A program made the position numbers and the translations under genes. From Verrucomicrobiota bacterium (lineage in GTDB: Bacteria > Verrucomicrobiota > Verrucomicrobiia > Verrucomicrobiales > DEV007), in the NCBI GenBank assembly GCA_020627905.1, contig JAHDFZ010000004.1:1-36439 (forward strand): a DNA stretch of 36,439 nt. The letters run 5' to 3'. The stretch's first letter is position 1; each line of letters starts with the position of its first letter. The notes beneath the pieces are model-generated. The model was given only the letters and a program-made list of their open reading frames with translations. It had not been told where the DNA came from and did not search any database. Of the stretch, positions 28,301 to 36,439 are shown piece after piece.

Positions 28301-28900
28301 GACGTCTATATCATCGAGGTGTTCCTCCCAGGTGGAGCCGCTCTCCTCCTTGTAGGCGGCTTTAAACTCATCCAGCTTGCCATCCTTCCAGAGACCACGC
28401 TCGAACTGAGCGATGTAATCGAGCTTTGCATAGAAGCCCTGCTCCTCATTGAGAACCTTTGCGAAGACTTCCAGAAGCTGGGCATCCGGGTCAACGCCGA
28501 TGGCATCTGCTTTCTGATCAACGTTGAAGAGGATGCTCCGTGATGGAATCTTCGCTGCGTCTTCGAGAGTGGTGCGGAAGAATGCGTCATCGGAAATTTC
28601 TTTCTTGGCAAGGAAGCGATCACAGACCGATGAACCATCAATGTCCTGATTCTCCAGCAGAACGGCGAGCATCTTCAGGAGGTGTGATTTACCCGATCCG
28701 AAGAAGCCGGAGATCCAGACGCCGTTGGCAGATCCCGGGTCTTTGTATTGCTCAAACAGGCTCTCCAGCTTCGGTTTCAGCTCGCGAGTGATGACATACT
28801 CCTCGACCTCGGTTTTGAGCCGTCTATCGTCATCCGCTTTGATGACGCCGTCGATGTCGCGGCTGACGTCATTTTCAAGGATGTCTCTGATCGTTGCCAT
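25367..28900 (-). CDS. brxC: BREX P-loop ATPase BrxC
   Basis: 'MATIRDILENDVSRDIDGVIKADD', Walker A 'GFFGSGKSHLLKMLAVLLEN', 'RINFFVDEAGQFIG'; about 1177 aa, matching BrxC. Confidence 0.96.
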   Translation of the reverse strand: MATIRDILENDVSRDIDGVIKADDDRRLKTEVEEYVITRELKPKLESLFEQYKDPGSANGVWISGFFGSGKSHLLKMLAVLLENQDIDGSSVCDRFLAKKEISDDAFFRTTLEDAAKIPSRSILFNVDQKADAIGVDPDAQLLEVFAKVLNEEQGFYAKLDYIAQFERGLWKDGKLDEFKAAYKEESGSTWEEHLDDIDVLENETFARVYAKFFNKSEEEGLRLFDRLREKHRISVEALASRVKEYLDSLPAGTRINFFVDEAGQFIGRRSRLMLNLQTIAEVLAVTCDGRAWIFVTSQGDIEKVVGELDEIDGNDFTKIMGRFAIRPTLTSANVSEVIQKRLLTKTEAGVPDLEELYLQEKENLRTLFSFADGSREFRGFDSADHFCRFAPFHPYQFDLFQTAIERLSQHDAFTGKHASVGERSMLSVFQEVAKHIADLPINTFATFDLMFEGLSNVLRGDFQRSVRTAEKNLQADHPLAVRILKSLFLLKYVSEFVSTPRNVAILLIDRADIDIAAHDQAVKEELNFLYHQHYLQKNGDAYEFLTDEEKDIEVDLKNTQIGSDVVNKLLDKVLFGDVIKDTKLRFDDNGQDYPFGKQIDGSDYGRAQDLSIHMVTAGHDNAGDLPTLKSQNTGKRELLVILPDDRSLVDEVELYEQTSTYVRQQTSSNLSDSKRAILLGRQNQNSDRRRKLIEQGRDLISQATFVVNGSEIEVTGADPRVRSGKAFQELIRFVYPNLKMLKTEYKEAMIPAILEEKNDLISEQLTEAEQEVLTYLNRQKISDKRVTVQDTLGNFRKGSYGWPDAATLCLMARLFRRHKIELKRGAEVLDQEDASAALGNSAQHGSVIVQMQEEFDATTVTALKNFHHDFFNQSNPGNDAKSVSKALLAALNEETNQLNTIIAKKEAFPFVASLEPIRDRLQKLSARDYTYPLKSLREFDDDLLTAKEDLIDPIKAFLNGPNGATFRRITSFLREQSGNLPSGDAKLKEMQAVVQGTAPFRGGAMKSAITAYESVKTEVEKRVAARQSEAIAAIEEREEKLKSHPDFAKLDPERRESILSKSRYAKEEISRETLIPMIGDKLRQYTEHQFSAQLDEISKPAADYTKGISGADEGAKTPAAAEPSGAAPAYTNIRTLITKAAGDHVVISDDATLDSFLATLESEMRKHVGEGRGVTL

Positions 28901-28912
28901 AGGTGGGGAAAA

Positions 28913-29527
28913 TTAAAGGTGATAGTGATCAAGATTGAAGGCGCGGTAGTAGCCTTTGTGAGAAAGTTTTCCGAACAGGCGGAGGTCAGAACCGGCGGCT
29001 TCGCGATGCTGGTATTCACCGGGGAAAAAGAACACCACCGGGCGCTGGTCCATACTGGACTGCAGGCCCTCGAGAATCGTGTGAGTCCTCAAAAACGGGA
29101 ACACCGCTCCGCATCCCTTAATGAGGGTGATCTCCCAGTCCTCGGAATCGAATTTCGATTTCATGGCCGGTATCAGATGGTCTTTCGCATCGGTCCAGCG
29201 GGCCATGGTGGACAGCATCTTTTCCCGGGTGAATGTGGGCTCTCTCTCGAGCAGCCGCTTCAGGCGGTCGTCGCGGGATGTGATCTCTTCGACGAGTTCG
29301 AGCAGATGGATGCTCAGGACACCGACCCCGTTCGACGATAGTCTGCTATGAAGGGCTCTGATCCGTTTTTCGACCGCCTCCTGCGCACCAATCTCATACG
29401 GCTGGATGAAGAGGGACACCTCATTCCCGATCCCGCTCGAGCCACGGAAGCGATCTGACTGCATAACTGCGAATAGTCGCTCAAATGTATTATCGAGCAG
29501 TGCCTCAGGTGATGGAGTCGGTGTCAT
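28913..29527 (-). CDS. brxB: BREX protein BrxB (DUF1788)
   Basis: 'LFIQPYEIGAQEAVEKRIRALHSRLSSNGVGVLSIHLLELV...GCGAVFPFLRTHTILEGLQ...RPVVFFFPGEY' is typical of DUF1788; 4-bp overlap with brxA. Confidence 0.93.
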   Translation of the reverse strand: MTPTPSPEALLDNTFERLFAVMQSDRFRGSSGIGNEVSLFIQPYEIGAQEAVEKRIRALHSRLSSNGVGVLSIHLLELVEEITSRDDRLKRLLEREPTFTREKMLSTMARWTDAKDHLIPAMKSKFDSEDWEITLIKGCGAVFPFLRTHTILEGLQSSMDQRPVVFFFPGEYQHREAAGSDLRLFGKLSHKGYYRAFNLDHYHL

Positions 29528-30132
29528 GGAGTCGGCTGGAGGAAGGCGGGCAACAGGCTCAGGTCTTCATCCCGAATCACAGCGATCACCTGCTGGGACA
29601 GAACAGCGGGTGCGATGCGTTGTGGAACTGTGTCGGAGAGGATTTCCCCCTCCGTGAGAATTCGATGGGTAATCTGTCTGATCTTTTTGGCTGTTGAATC
29701 GCTTAGCTCTGCCAGTTCGGGGTGCGCTGGTTCCTGCTGCTCAACGAAACTGGAATAGTCGGATGGCCTGACCTCAAAATCAAAAACCTCTGCTTTCTCC
29801 CTGAGCACTCCTTCAGCGTAGTCCCGGACAAAGCGATAGCGCTTAAAAACAGCAAGCAGCGCGATTGGCACTCTGGCCTCAGACGGGCTTTCTACCAGTA
29901 ATGCCGTCTGATTGGCCGTGAGCGTCTCGAGACGGAGTCTGAACTCCCGCTCGAGTCGAATCAGGGAACTCTCTTTTGACTGACGGAAGATATTGTCCCG
30001 AATCGCCGCCTTTCTCACCTCCTGCCAATCTTCATTGAGTTCCACAAAAAGAGTGGCCAGCTCGAGTAGTTGAGAGGAGCCCAAACCGAAGGCGGTAAAC
30101 CCGAGATTGTATCTACAGTCGGCTAACGGCAT
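29524..30132 (-). CDS. brxA: BREX protein BrxA (DUF1819)
   Basis: 'YNLGFTAFGLGSSQLLELATLFVELNEDWQEVRKAAIRDNIFRQ' resembles the BrxA/DUF1819 N-terminus; first gene of the BREX operon. Start set at 'MPLADCRYN'; the ORF track extends to 30222. Confidence 0.88.
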   Translation of the reverse strand: MPLADCRYNLGFTAFGLGSSQLLELATLFVELNEDWQEVRKAAIRDNIFRQSKESSLIRLEREFRLRLETLTANQTALLVESPSEARVPIALLAVFKRYRFVRDYAEGVLREKAEVFDFEVRPSDYSSFVEQQEPAHPELAELSDSTAKKIRQITHRILTEGEILSDTVPQRIAPAVLSQQVIAVIRDEDLSLLPAFLQPTP

Positions 30133-30157
30133 TCCCTGAATAATCGAAGGCTTAGCT

Positions 30158-30163
30158 ATTATA
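30158..30163 (-). promoter_or_regulatory. brxA: Candidate -10 element for brxA (TATAAT)
   Basis: Minus-strand TATAAT 26 nt upstream of the likely brxA ATG; no good -35 seen at 17 nt. Confidence 0.35.
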
Positions 30164-30257
30164 GACGACGGCCTTTCAGCGAGTGGGGCGATCCGGCGCG
30201 GTTGGCGGTGGCTATCGAGCAAAGGTTCGGGATTGGGAATTCAGGGAGCATTGCAGA

Positions 30258-30287
30258 GGATGCTTGCACAAATTTGCCTTGGCATCC
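30258..30287. promoter_or_regulatory. Nested dyad between brxA and the LysR-type regulator (candidate operator)
   Basis: GGATGC-N5-CAAATTTG-N5-GCATCC; both dyads share the same centre (30272/30273). Confidence 0.45.
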
Positions 30288-30298
30288 ACGCAAATCAC

Positions 30299-31216
30299 AT
30301 GATAGATGCTTCCAAAATCATGTTCGAAGACCTCTTTTCTTCTGGCGGACTCTCCCTCGAACGCTTACAGACTCTCTGCGAAATTGCGGAAGCCGGGAGT
30401 ATAGGGGAAGCAACGCGAGGCAACAAAAATCGCCAGAGCCTTTTCAGTCGCCAGGTAGGCGAGCTGGAACAGTTTTTCGGGGTCGAGCTGCTGGATCGGA
30501 GGACTCGACCCTATGTTCTGAATTGTGAGGGGAAAGCCCTGGTCAAGCTTAGTCGCGATTATTTAAGCGGCCTGGCGGATTTTCGGGCCCGCTGTCTCAA
30601 TCAACCGCTTCGGCTGCGAATCGGGGCTGGCGAAAGCACGATTCAATGGTTGCTGACGCCGAGGCTCAATCGGCTCTCGGATGAATTGCCGCGAGCCGTG
30701 GTCTCAATGGATAATCTCCGGACAATGGATATCGTTAGTCGGCTGGAGAGCGGGGAAGTCGACCTCGGCGTCATCCGAAAAACGGCTCTCACTCCTAAGT
30801 TGGAGTCTCTCGGTAGCTTGAATTACGGTTACCGTCTTTTTGTCCCGAATCGAAAGCGCCGGAAGTTAAAGGAAAAGCTGAGTGTTGACCAGCTTTCACA
30901 GCTGCCGCTCGCAATTATCAGCGGGAAAGGCGAGTTTCGAAGCCAGCTTGAGCAGCTGGCCTCCGAGGCCGACGCTGAGCTGGATATCCGTCTCGAATGC
31001 AGTTCCTATGCGCAGGTGGCAACGGCGATCCTGGGAGGCGAGTATGTGGGGTTCCTACCTGATTATGCCGACACAATGCTCTCCTCTCAGCGGGTCACCA
31101 GCTTTGGAGTCGACGGCTTTGGCGGGCTGAAACGAGAGCTTGTTTTTGCCTGGAGTCCCAAACAGGCAAGCCTGAGGCCGCTGATCGAAAAAGCGGCGAA
31201 ACTTTTGGCTCTGTGA
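30299..31216 (+). CDS. LysR-type transcriptional regulator divergent from BREX
   Basis: N-terminal wHTH 'LSLERLQTLCEIAEAGSIGEATRGNKNRQSLFSRQVGELEQFFGVELLDRRTRPYVLNCEGKAL', then a substrate-binding-like domain. Start codon uncertain (TTG 30233, ATG 30260, ATG 30299 possible). Confidence 0.85.
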   Translation: MIDASKIMFEDLFSSGGLSLERLQTLCEIAEAGSIGEATRGNKNRQSLFSRQVGELEQFFGVELLDRRTRPYVLNCEGKALVKLSRDYLSGLADFRARCLNQPLRLRIGAGESTIQWLLTPRLNRLSDELPRAVVSMDNLRTMDIVSRLESGEVDLGVIRKTALTPKLESLGSLNYGYRLFVPNRKRRKLKEKLSVDQLSQLPLAIISGKGEFRSQLEQLASEADAELDIRLECSSYAQVATAILGGEYVGFLPDYADTMLSSQRVTSFGVDGFGGLKRELVFAWSPKQASLRPLIEKAAKLLAL

Positions 31217-31360
31217 AACGTGGAGATCCGGAGGCTGCGTGCCTGATGTAGAGCCGCTGGATGAGGGATGATGCCAAGAGTTCACCTGGAAGAGCTTTGG
31301 GTAGGCTCAGCTCACGGGGGGGGCATTTTACTTTCGCTTGCATGGCAGTAGGCTGACCGC

Positions 31361-31702
31361 ATGCAGACTGAAAACCTCCTGACCGCAGAATCCCTGACCG
31401 CAGCGAACTATAACGGCACGGATGGGTTTTTCTTCAGGGGCCAGAACAACAACGTCATTTTTGTGCCGACTGACTGTCTCTTGATAAGCGACCACGAGAT
31501 TTCAGGATACCACCAAACGAAGTATGTCCTCAACAAATGGGCGTCGCTGAATATCCTGTTTTCCGACGGGCATCAGGCGGCACTTGGTTCGCACGCCTTT
31601 CCTAGGGAGCCGCTCAGCCCGCATTCGAAGTTAAGTGGTGAGACACTAAGAAGAGTCGAAACAAGCGGATACTTCGACCAATTCTGCCCAGCCATGAATT
31701 AG
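31361..31702 (+). CDS. Hypothetical protein; short H-x9-DG-like 'LNILFSDGHQA' segment
   Basis: 113-aa ORF; 'ASLNILFSDGHQAAL' resembles the 'NVLFADGHV' tail of pseudopilin-like PVC proteins. Could be a fragment. Confidence 0.4.
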   Translation: MQTENLLTAESLTAANYNGTDGFFFRGQNNNVIFVPTDCLLISDHEISGYHQTKYVLNKWASLNILFSDGHQAALGSHAFPREPLSPHSKLSGETLRRVETSGYFDQFCPAMN

Positions 31703-31730
31703 AAACTCATTGGCGCAAGCTGAACTCCCT

Positions 31731-32828
31731 ATGAGGCTTATTTCCCCAATCTTTTTTTGCGCTTTCCTGACGTCAGCGGTCCTTTCAGGAGAAGAGCAAG
31801 CCGTCACTGTAAAAACCGCCACCTCATCACCCTCCGCCAATCGCCCGGAAACAATCTCTCTCACAGGCACCGTCGTATCCCAACGTCGGGCCTCCCTCTC
31901 CGTGCGCATGACCGGCCTCGTCAAAGACGTCATCGTTGACGCGGGCACGCAGGTCACCAAAGGCGACAAACTCCTGGTCCTCGACTCAGAACTCGCCGAG
32001 ATCGACCTCGAATTAATCCGCGCGCAGATCCGAACCGCTGGGGTAACGCTTGCCGATGCCATCCGCCGACGCGACGAGGTGACGGACCTTGCCAGGGAAG
32101 GAGCCTTCGCCATCTCGGAGGAACGGACGCTCAAAGCAGCCGTGGAAACGCAGCGGGCAGAGATTGCCGCCCTCAAGGTAGAAGAAAAGCGTCAGGCAGA
32201 AATGGTTGCGCGGCATCGGCTGCACGCTCCCTTTTCCGGCTTGATCACGCGCAAAGAAACGGAAGCCGGGGAATGGGTAGCCACCGGCGACTCGGTGCTC
32301 GAATTGGTGGAGAGCGACTCGCTCTGGTTCGATGTGCAGATCGCGCAGGAATATCTCCCGGCGCTGCAGGCTTCGCCCTCGGCCAGCCTGCTGCTCGATG
32401 CCTATCCCGATCGGTCCTTCCCTTCCAGGGTAGACGTGCAGGTGCCGGTGAAAGATCCCGTCTCGCGCACGTTTCTGACGCGGCTGACCTTTGATGATCC
32501 TGAGCAGCTGGCCAAACCAGGGATGTCAGGAAGGTTGACCCTGGGTCTCGCTGCACCTGAGGACGCTGGCGTCAGTGTCCCTCGTGATGCTGTGGTGCGT
32601 GGCCCGGATGGTGATCTCGTCGTTTGGATAGCGGTGGAGGAGGAAGGCCGCCACGTGGCGCGACGAAGGCCGGTGACGGTAAAAAATCGACTGGGGGAGT
32701 TCGTCACGGTGGAGAAAGGAATCGAGCAGGGGGTGGAGGTGATCGTCCGAGGGAATGAAAGCCTCGAAGATGGTCAGGTCATCGCCCCGGAACCGATGCT
32801 TTCGACCAGCAAGATCAACGCTCTGTGA
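31731..32828 (+). CDS. RND efflux periplasmic adaptor (HlyD/MFP family)
   Basis: Signal peptide; 'VKDVIVDAGTQVTKGDKLLVLDSELAEIDLELIRAQI' and 'RHRLHAPFSGLITRKETEAGEWVATGDSVLELV' lipoyl/barrel halves. Confidence 0.93.
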   Translation: MRLISPIFFCAFLTSAVLSGEEQAVTVKTATSSPSANRPETISLTGTVVSQRRASLSVRMTGLVKDVIVDAGTQVTKGDKLLVLDSELAEIDLELIRAQIRTAGVTLADAIRRRDEVTDLAREGAFAISEERTLKAAVETQRAEIAALKVEEKRQAEMVARHRLHAPFSGLITRKETEAGEWVATGDSVLELVESDSLWFDVQIAQEYLPALQASPSASLLLDAYPDRSFPSRVDVQVPVKDPVSRTFLTRLTFDDPEQLAKPGMSGRLTLGLAAPEDAGVSVPRDAVVRGPDGDLVVWIAVEEEGRHVARRRPVTVKNRLGEFVTVEKGIEQGVEVIVRGNESLEDGQVIAPEPMLSTSKINAL

Positions 32829-35800
32829 TGTTCGAGAAACTGCTCCAGCGAGGCACACTTGTCGCCGTCCTCGTGGCGATGACGCTGCTGCTTGGAATCG
32901 TCGCCGCGTTGCGGGTGCCGGTGCAGATGATCCCGGACCTGGAGACGCGCATCATATCCGTAGAAACGAACTGGCCGGGAGCAACGCCTCAGGATGTAGA
33001 GAAAGACATCCTCATCGAGCAGGAACTCTATCTGCGCACCCTGCCGAATCTGCAGCGGATGACCTCGCAGGCGACCACCGGTGGGGCGACAGTGGAGCTG
33101 GAGTTCCCCTTCGGGATCGATACGCAGGAAGCCCTCATCGAGGTCAATAACGCCCTCACGCAAGTGCCCTCCTACCCGGAGAACGTCGATGAGCCGGTGA
33201 TCCGAACGGACTCCTTTTCCTATAACCCATTTTTATATTTCCGCACCGTGCCGCTACCGGGGAATCCGAAGGGGCACGATCTGGATATGCTGCGCGATTT
33301 CGTCGATGACGAGATCCGCCCTCGCATGGAGCGGGTGCCGGGAGTGTCCCGCGTCAATCTGAGCGGGGGAGCGCCTCGTCAGATCCGTATCGAGGTAGAC
33401 CCGGCTCAGTTGGCCGAGCGCGGTCTCTCGCTAGGGGCTGTGCGCGATGCCATTCGCACGAGGAATGTCGATGTGTCAGCAGGCGACCTTGATAGTGGGA
33501 AGCGGCGTTATCTGATGCGGACGGTGGGGCGTTTCAATGATTTAGAATCTTTGCGGCAAATGATCATTGTGCGACGCGGCGATGCCGTCGTTCGGCTGGG
33601 GGACCTGGCAACGGTGAAGCTGGATCACGCGGAGCTGCGGAGTCGCAATTACTCGAACGGTGTCCCGAACATTGTCGTGTCGGTGGTTCGGCAGACCGGC
33701 TCCAATGTCATTGAGATTCGCGACCAGATCATGCCGCTGGTGGAGCAGATGAACGAGGACATCCTGCGCCCCAATGGTCTGGAGATGTCCCTCAGCAGTG
33801 AGGATGTGAGCTACGTGGAGGATTCGGTCGCGAATGTCGTGAAGAACATTATTATCGGCGCGCTGCTGGCAGCATTGGTCCTGTTTATCTTTCTGCGATC
33901 CGCCTCGACGACGCTCATCGGCATGCTGGGGATGCCGATCTGTATCGTTGCAGGATTCATCGGGCTGCTCCTCTTAGGACGAACGATCAATGTCATTTCT
34001 CTGGCCGGTATCGCCTTTGCCATCGGCATGACAATAGATAACACCATCGTCGTGCTTGAGAGCATCGCTCAGGAGCGCAAGTCCGGGAAAAAGCGTTTTG
34101 CGGCAGCGCGTGACGGAGTGGACAAAGTCTGGTCGGCCGTGCTCTCCGGCACCATGACGACGGTGCTGGTTTTCCTCCCGGTCCTGTTCATTCAGGAGGA
34201 AGCGGGTCAGCTCTTCTCGGATATCGGCATTGCCATGTCAGCGTCGATCATTGTCTCCATGCTGGTGGCGGTCGCCGTCGTCCCCGTCACCTACGCGAAC
34301 TTTCCGGGCAGGGGGCCAGATGCTGGGTCATCTGCGGATGCGGTAGAGAAACGTGTCCGTCGACTGCTGCCCTTCGTCGAACGGATCATCGTTTCTCCGT
34401 GGAAGCGCATGTTCTGTCTCGGAGCGACCATCTCGGCCATCGCCGCTGTTTTCATCTGGCTGACTCCTCCTGCCGAATATCTGCCCGAGGGCGAGGAGGC
34501 GAAGGCGTTCTCCGCCATGATCGCTCCACCGGGATATAACCTCTCAGAGATGGACCGCATCGCTCGCGAGATTGAGGAGCAGCTTCTCCCTGCTCTCAAG
34601 GAAGACCCCGCAGCATTTGACCGGGGAGAAACGGAAATCCCGGCGCTCGACCGCATCGACATCATCGTCTCACCAGGTCAGATTTTCACCATCGCGGTGA
34701 CAAAGGATTTCGATCACATTGACGAATACATCGAGCGGATCAACGCGATCTATCGCTCCTACCCTGGCATGCGAGCCTTCTCTTCGCGAGGGTCGATCAT
34801 ATCAAGCAATGACGGCGGCACGCGAGCTGTCGCCCTCGATATCAGCGGGCGAGAACTCGCTGATATCTATGCAACGGCCCAGGAAATTTACGCTTCTGCC
34901 GAGAAGCTCATCGCCGATGCACAGATCGACTCCGACCCCGGTTCCCTCGTGCTCGGGCAGCCGCTGCTCGAAATCAGGCCCCACTGGGAGCGACTGGCAG
35001 AGCTGGAGTTCTCAGCGGGTGATTTCGGCTTCGCCGCTGCGGCGCTGAGCGATGGAGCCTTCGTCGATGAGTTTTATACTCGCGATGACAAGATTGACAT
35101 TTTCCTCTACAGCAAAGCCGGGAATGAGCAGAGCCTCGGGGCTATTGAGACCCTGCCTCTCTACACGCCGCAGGGGTCAATCGTGCCCCTGGGATCTCTG
35201 GCGACGATCGAGGAGTCATTCGATGCCGCCGATATTCGCCGGGTAGACGGGAGGCGGACAGTGACGCTCTATATCATCCCGCCGCGTTCGCTCGCTCTCG
35301 AGTCAGCCGTGCAGCAGCTGCGCGCAGAAATCATCCGGCCTATGCGATCTGGTGGAAAACTGCCTGACGGCGTCACTCTCAGCATCACTGGGGCGAGCGA
35401 TCAGCTCGACGCCACTCGTTCATCGCTCGGGCAGAACCTCTGGATCGCGGTGGCTCTCTGCTACCTGCAGCTCGTGATTATTTACCGTCACTGGGGCTAT
35501 CCCATCTTCATTCTCATCACAGTGCCATTGGGGATCGGGGGCGGCATTGTCGGGCTATGGCTGCTGAATTTCTTCGGAGGTATGCTGCCGCGCTTCGGGC
35601 TGGATGCCATCCAGCAGCCCTTCGACATGATCACGATGTTAGGATTTCTGATTCTGCTGGGAACCTCCGTAAACAATCCGATTCTCATTGTGGATCGCGC
35701 AATGAAGAACTTTCGAGAAGAGGGGCTGGATGCTCTAGAGTCGGTGAAAGACGCGGTGAGTTCGCGGCTTCGGCCTGTGCTCATGACGACGATGACCAGT

Positions 35801-35983
35801 CTGATGGGATTGTCGCCGCTCGTCTTCCTACCGGGTGCCGGGACCGAGCTTTACCGCGGCCTCGGAGCGGTTGTCCTGTTTGGCCTGGCGTTTTCGGCCG
35901 TGGTGACGCTGACCTTTCTACCGTCCTTGCTAGCGGTTTGGTTGCGTTTCCTGGAGCGGCCTAGATTTCGCCAAAGCTGTTGA
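32825..35983 (+). CDS. RND efflux transporter permease (AcrB/HAE1 superfamily)
   Basis: About 1052 aa; 'VSLAGIAFAIGMTIDNTIVVLESIAQERKSGKKR'-type RND motif and 'SVNNPILIVDRAMKNFREEG'; 4-bp overlap with the adaptor gene. Confidence 0.95.
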   Translation: MMFEKLLQRGTLVAVLVAMTLLLGIVAALRVPVQMIPDLETRIISVETNWPGATPQDVEKDILIEQELYLRTLPNLQRMTSQATTGGATVELEFPFGIDTQEALIEVNNALTQVPSYPENVDEPVIRTDSFSYNPFLYFRTVPLPGNPKGHDLDMLRDFVDDEIRPRMERVPGVSRVNLSGGAPRQIRIEVDPAQLAERGLSLGAVRDAIRTRNVDVSAGDLDSGKRRYLMRTVGRFNDLESLRQMIIVRRGDAVVRLGDLATVKLDHAELRSRNYSNGVPNIVVSVVRQTGSNVIEIRDQIMPLVEQMNEDILRPNGLEMSLSSEDVSYVEDSVANVVKNIIIGALLAALVLFIFLRSASTTLIGMLGMPICIVAGFIGLLLLGRTINVISLAGIAFAIGMTIDNTIVVLESIAQERKSGKKRFAAARDGVDKVWSAVLSGTMTTVLVFLPVLFIQEEAGQLFSDIGIAMSASIIVSMLVAVAVVPVTYANFPGRGPDAGSSADAVEKRVRRLLPFVERIIVSPWKRMFCLGATISAIAAVFIWLTPPAEYLPEGEEAKAFSAMIAPPGYNLSEMDRIAREIEEQLLPALKEDPAAFDRGETEIPALDRIDIIVSPGQIFTIAVTKDFDHIDEYIERINAIYRSYPGMRAFSSRGSIISSNDGGTRAVALDISGRELADIYATAQEIYASAEKLIADAQIDSDPGSLVLGQPLLEIRPHWERLAELEFSAGDFGFAAAALSDGAFVDEFYTRDDKIDIFLYSKAGNEQSLGAIETLPLYTPQGSIVPLGSLATIEESFDAADIRRVDGRRTVTLYIIPPRSLALESAVQQLRAEIIRPMRSGGKLPDGVTLSITGASDQLDATRSSLGQNLWIAVALCYLQLVIIYRHWGYPIFILITVPLGIGGGIVGLWLLNFFGGMLPRFGLDAIQQPFDMITMLGFLILLGTSVNNPILIVDRAMKNFREEGLDALESVKDAVSSRLRPVLMTTMTSLMGLSPLVFLPGAGTELYRGLGAVVLFGLAFSAVVTLTFLPSLLAVWLRFLERPRFRQSC

Positions 35984-35991
35984 GGGCGGAG

Positions 35992-36255
35992 CTAGGCGGG
36001 AACTGAGCGGAGACGTTTACGAGCGAAGGCAATTCCTGAAGAGCTTTTCAGATAGCGTTCGAACTCTCGAGCCTTCTTTTCGTCAGAGAACGCGAGGTAG
36101 GTCTCAACGATCCATGGGCGATATTTGGACGTGTGTTTCGATTTTCCTGCGTTGTGGTCTGCGAGTCGTTGCTTCAGGTCTGACGTGAAGCCGACGTAGG
36201 TGCGCTCTGGATCGGTTTCGCTTCGAAGTAGATAGACGTAGTGAAAGCGGTTCAT
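35992..36255 (-). CDS. GIY-YIG nuclease family protein
   Basis: 'HYVYLLRSETDPERTYVGFTSDLKQRLADHNAGKSKHTSKYRPWIVETYLAFSDEKKAREFERYLKS' is the single-domain GIY-YIG pattern. Confidence 0.93.
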   Translation of the reverse strand: MNRFHYVYLLRSETDPERTYVGFTSDLKQRLADHNAGKSKHTSKYRPWIVETYLAFSDEKKAREFERYLKSSSGIAFARKRLRSVPA

Positions 36256-36265
36256 CGCAAAACTG

Positions 36266-36439
36266 TCACGTGGTGGTAACTCATTCTTCGCTCTGTCGAG
36301 CGAAGTAGGCAAGAAGAGGTTCACTGAAAAAGAGTGAATGGCGCAGCCGTTCGTAGCTCGACCGTGCGAAATAGATCACGTGGCAATAGCCCGTTCTTCG
36401 CTAAAGCTACGAAGGGCATTCTTCGCTCTGTCGAGCGAA
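36266..36439. repeat. Imperfect direct repeats with hairpins next to the GIY-YIG gene (continue past window end)
   Basis: CATTCTTCGCTCTGTCGAGCGAA occurs at 36282-36304 and 36417-36439; TCACGTGG at 36266 and 36376 begins two aligned copies; stems CTTCGCT-N6-AGCGAAG (36286-36305) and CTTCG-N9-CGAAG (36396-36414). Confidence 0.8.

Noticed and set aside
36266-36439. Repeats considered as a CRISPR array
   Set aside because: Repeats are imperfect, internally palindromic, irregularly spaced, and have no cas genes nearby.
1-36439. tRNA, rRNA, transposase or integrase genes
   Set aside because: None could be recognised by reading; a tRNAscan/Infernal and ISfinder search would be needed to exclude small RNA genes and att sites.

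Overview
The window is bacterial and GC-rich, with gene content typical of Verrucomicrobiota-like genomes (lineage is inference). Housekeeping genes flank a roughly 17 kb minus-strand defence island at about 13.2-30.2 kb. Left flank: C-terminal end of GlnD, a beta-hydroxyacid dehydrogenase with basic tails, RapA helicase, a class A PBP, an HTTM-like membrane protein, a frameshifted acyltransferase / degenerate acyl-ACP-synthetase fusion, an LplT-like MFS transporter and GlcD-like FAD oxidase. Island: complete type 1 BREX in the order brxA-brxB-brxC-pglX-[higB-higA]-pglZ-brxL, with a LysR-type regulator diverging from brxA. It is followed by an apparent four-gene operon: HEPN-like/DUF4145-like protein, Cap15-like 2TM beta-barrel effector, DncV-like CD-NTase, and an E2-like protein fused to a C-terminal SEC-C zinc motif. 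This looks like an unusual short type II CBASS. Right flank: an RND adaptor/permease pair and a GIY-YIG gene beside hairpin-forming repeats. Most notable observations: the E2-SEC-C fusion and HEPN-like gene in the CBASS operon, BrxL carrying a MIT_C-like C-terminus, HigBA plus a hairpin inside BREX, nested dyads at the LysR/brxA and CBASS promoters, and a precise one-base frameshift in the acyltransferase. All family calls are by eye from motifs; no searches were run.
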